Shown here piece after piece: positions 63,029-64,000 of a DNA stretch of 64,000 nt. The DNA comes from Streptomyces sp. 1-11. GTDB lineage: Bacteria > Actinomycetota > Actinomycetes > Streptomycetales > Streptomycetaceae. Each line of letters begins with the position of its first letter. Position 1 is the first letter of the stretch. Made by a program: the position numbers and the translations under genes. The stretch lies in assembly GCF_007176755.1 (NCBI RefSeq), contig NZ_BJTV01000001.1:558001-622000 (forward strand), read 5' to 3'. The notes under the pieces were generated by a model, which was given only the letters and a program-made list of their open reading frames with translations, was not told where the DNA came from and did no database searches.

Positions 63029-64000
63029 GTGGCAGCGCACCGAAAGCCCCGACAGCGCTCGCTCGGCGGCAACACGGCCCGTACGGCCGTGACCCTCGCC
63101 CTGGCGGGCGCGGCCACCGCGACGGCCTTCGAGGGCACGGGCAACGCCGAACCGCAGCTGACGCCGGCCCAGGTGAAGGCCAAGGTCGACAAGCTGTACC
63201 AGGAGGCGGAGACCGCCACCCAGCGGTACGACGGGGCGAAGGAGAGGACGGAGGCGACCCAGCGGCGGCTGAACTCGCTGCAGGACGAGGCCGCCCGCAG
63301 GCAGCAGCGGCTCAACACGGCACGCGACGCGCTGGGTTCGGTGGCGGCCGCGCAGTACCGCGACGGCGCGATCGACCCTTCCTGGCAACTGGCACTGTCC
63401 AGCGACCCCGACCGGTACCTGGACGGGGCCGCGCTCGCGGAGCGGGTGGACGACCGGCAGGCCGGGGCGGTGGCGCGGGTGCGCGAACAGCTCCGCGAGA
63501 TCGAGCAGTTACGCGGCGCCGCCCGCGTCGAGCTGAAGTCGCTGCGGTCGCGGCAGGCGGAGGTGCGGCGGCACAAGCAGACGGTCACCGCGAAACTCGC
63601 GGAGGCGCGCAGGCTGCTGGCACGGCTCACTCCCCCGGAGCGCACCTGGATCACCGGCGACGCCGCCGGGCACGCCTCGCGCTCGGCCTCCGACGCCCGG
63701 GCGGCCCTGGCACAGGCGGGGTCCGTTCCCTCCGGCCCCCGTGCGGCGGCGGCCGTCGCCTACGCCTACCAGAAGCTCGGCAGCCCCTATGTGTGGGGCG
63801 CGACCGGACCCAACGCCTTCGACTGCTCCGGACTGGTGCAGGCCGCCTACCGCTCCGCCGGCATCTCCCTGCCCCGCACCACCTACGCCCAGATCAACGC
63901 GGGCCGGCGCGTGTCCCGCTCCCAGCTCCAGCCCGGCGACCTGGTCTTCTTCTACTCGGGCATCAGCCATGTCGGCATCTACATCGGCGCCGGCCGGATG
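63029..64000 (+). CDS. NlpC/P60 hydrolase with coiled coil, TTA codon (3' end off window)
   Basis: 324 codons visible; open at the window end. The signal peptide region is TARTAVTLALAGAATATAFE. It is followed by a long coiled coil (VKAKVDKLYQEAETATQRYD, REQLREIEQLRGAARVELKS) of RipA-type and the NlpC/P60 domain with PNAFDCSGLVQAAY, LQPGDLVFFYSG and the catalytic His of ISHVGIYIG. Leucine in EQLRG is TTA (63509-63511), so translation needs the bldA tRNA. GTG 63029 is chosen by analogy with the paralogue's start (MASHRKP against VAAHRKP); GTG 63017 is possible. A hairpin lies in its leader. Confidence 0.9.
   Translation, partial: MAAHRKPRQRSLGGNTARTAVTLALAGAATATAFEGTGNAEPQLTPAQVKAKVDKLYQEAETATQRYDGAKERTEATQRRLNSLQDEAARRQQRLNTARDALGSVAAAQYRDGAIDPSWQLALSSDPDRYLDGAALAERVDDRQAGAVARVREQLREIEQLRGAARVELKSLRSRQAEVRRHKQTVTAKLAEARRLLARLTPPERTWITGDAAGHASRSASDARAALAQAGSVPSGPRAAAAVAYAYQKLGSPYVWGATGPNAFDCSGLVQAAYRSAGISLPRTTYAQINAGRRVSRSQLQPGDLVFFYSGISHVGIYIGAGRM

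Overview
The window is high-GC (about 72%) actinobacterial chromosome, most likely from a Streptomyces. The supporting signs are strong GC3 bias, GTG and TTG starts, rare TTA codons, long Ala/Pro/Gly linkers, and a core gene order that I recall, without being able to check it, from the trpS to pcrA arm of Streptomyces coelicolor. I see no rRNA, tRNA, CRISPR array or biosynthetic megasynthase.

Layout. 1-9.6 kb is core metabolism: a YihY membrane protein cut by the window edge, an SDR reductase, a 2'-5' RNA ligase-like protein, trpS, a ZTP riboswitch with glyA, rocD, an ATP-grasp ligase with its lipoprotein partner, and a DMT permease whose start lies beside a 110-bp hairpin MITE. 9.6-14.4 kb is an accessory island: a HTH/zinc-motif protein, a type VII (WXG100) effector with a bacterial RNase A-like toxin tip and a tandem-domain immunity protein, a decayed GHKL ATPase fragment, and a YefM/YoeB toxin-antitoxin pair with its operator. 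14.4-24.3 kb holds a MocR regulator divergent from an AhpD-like/PEP-mutase pair, then a complete choline-to-glycine-betaine operon (aldehyde dehydrogenase, GMC oxidase, OpuA ATPase, fused permease, binding protein).

24.4-27.8 kb is a three-gene envelope cluster in which two adjacent proteins carry the same short glycine-rich motif. 27.8-42.1 kb is central metabolism (mdh, folD, purH, purN, sucD, sucC) mixed with membrane proteins (DUF3017, RDD, PerM/DUF6350), an XRE/DUF2690 protein and a HTH-sigma-like-TM fusion. 42.5-45.5 kb encodes two low-complexity secreted repeat proteins.

45.6-53.5 kb is a five-gene module, vWA / DUF5682 / MoxR on one strand and SWIM zinc finger / DUF5691 on the other. 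A bidirectional promoter between the halves matches the LexA-independent PafBC DNA-damage consensus on the SWIM side and nearly so on the MoxR side. The same consensus lies directly in front of pcrA (57.0-59.5 kb), which suggests a shared genotoxic-stress response.

53.5-64 kb ends with icmB, a TTA-containing lipase and an M23 peptidase, followed after pcrA by an NlpC/P60 hydrolase under a c-di-AMP riboswitch, a SLAC1/TDT membrane protein, a small membrane protein and a second, TTA-containing NlpC/P60 hydrolase that runs off the window. Envelope hydrolases under second-messenger and bldA control fit a sporulating, mycelial lifestyle.
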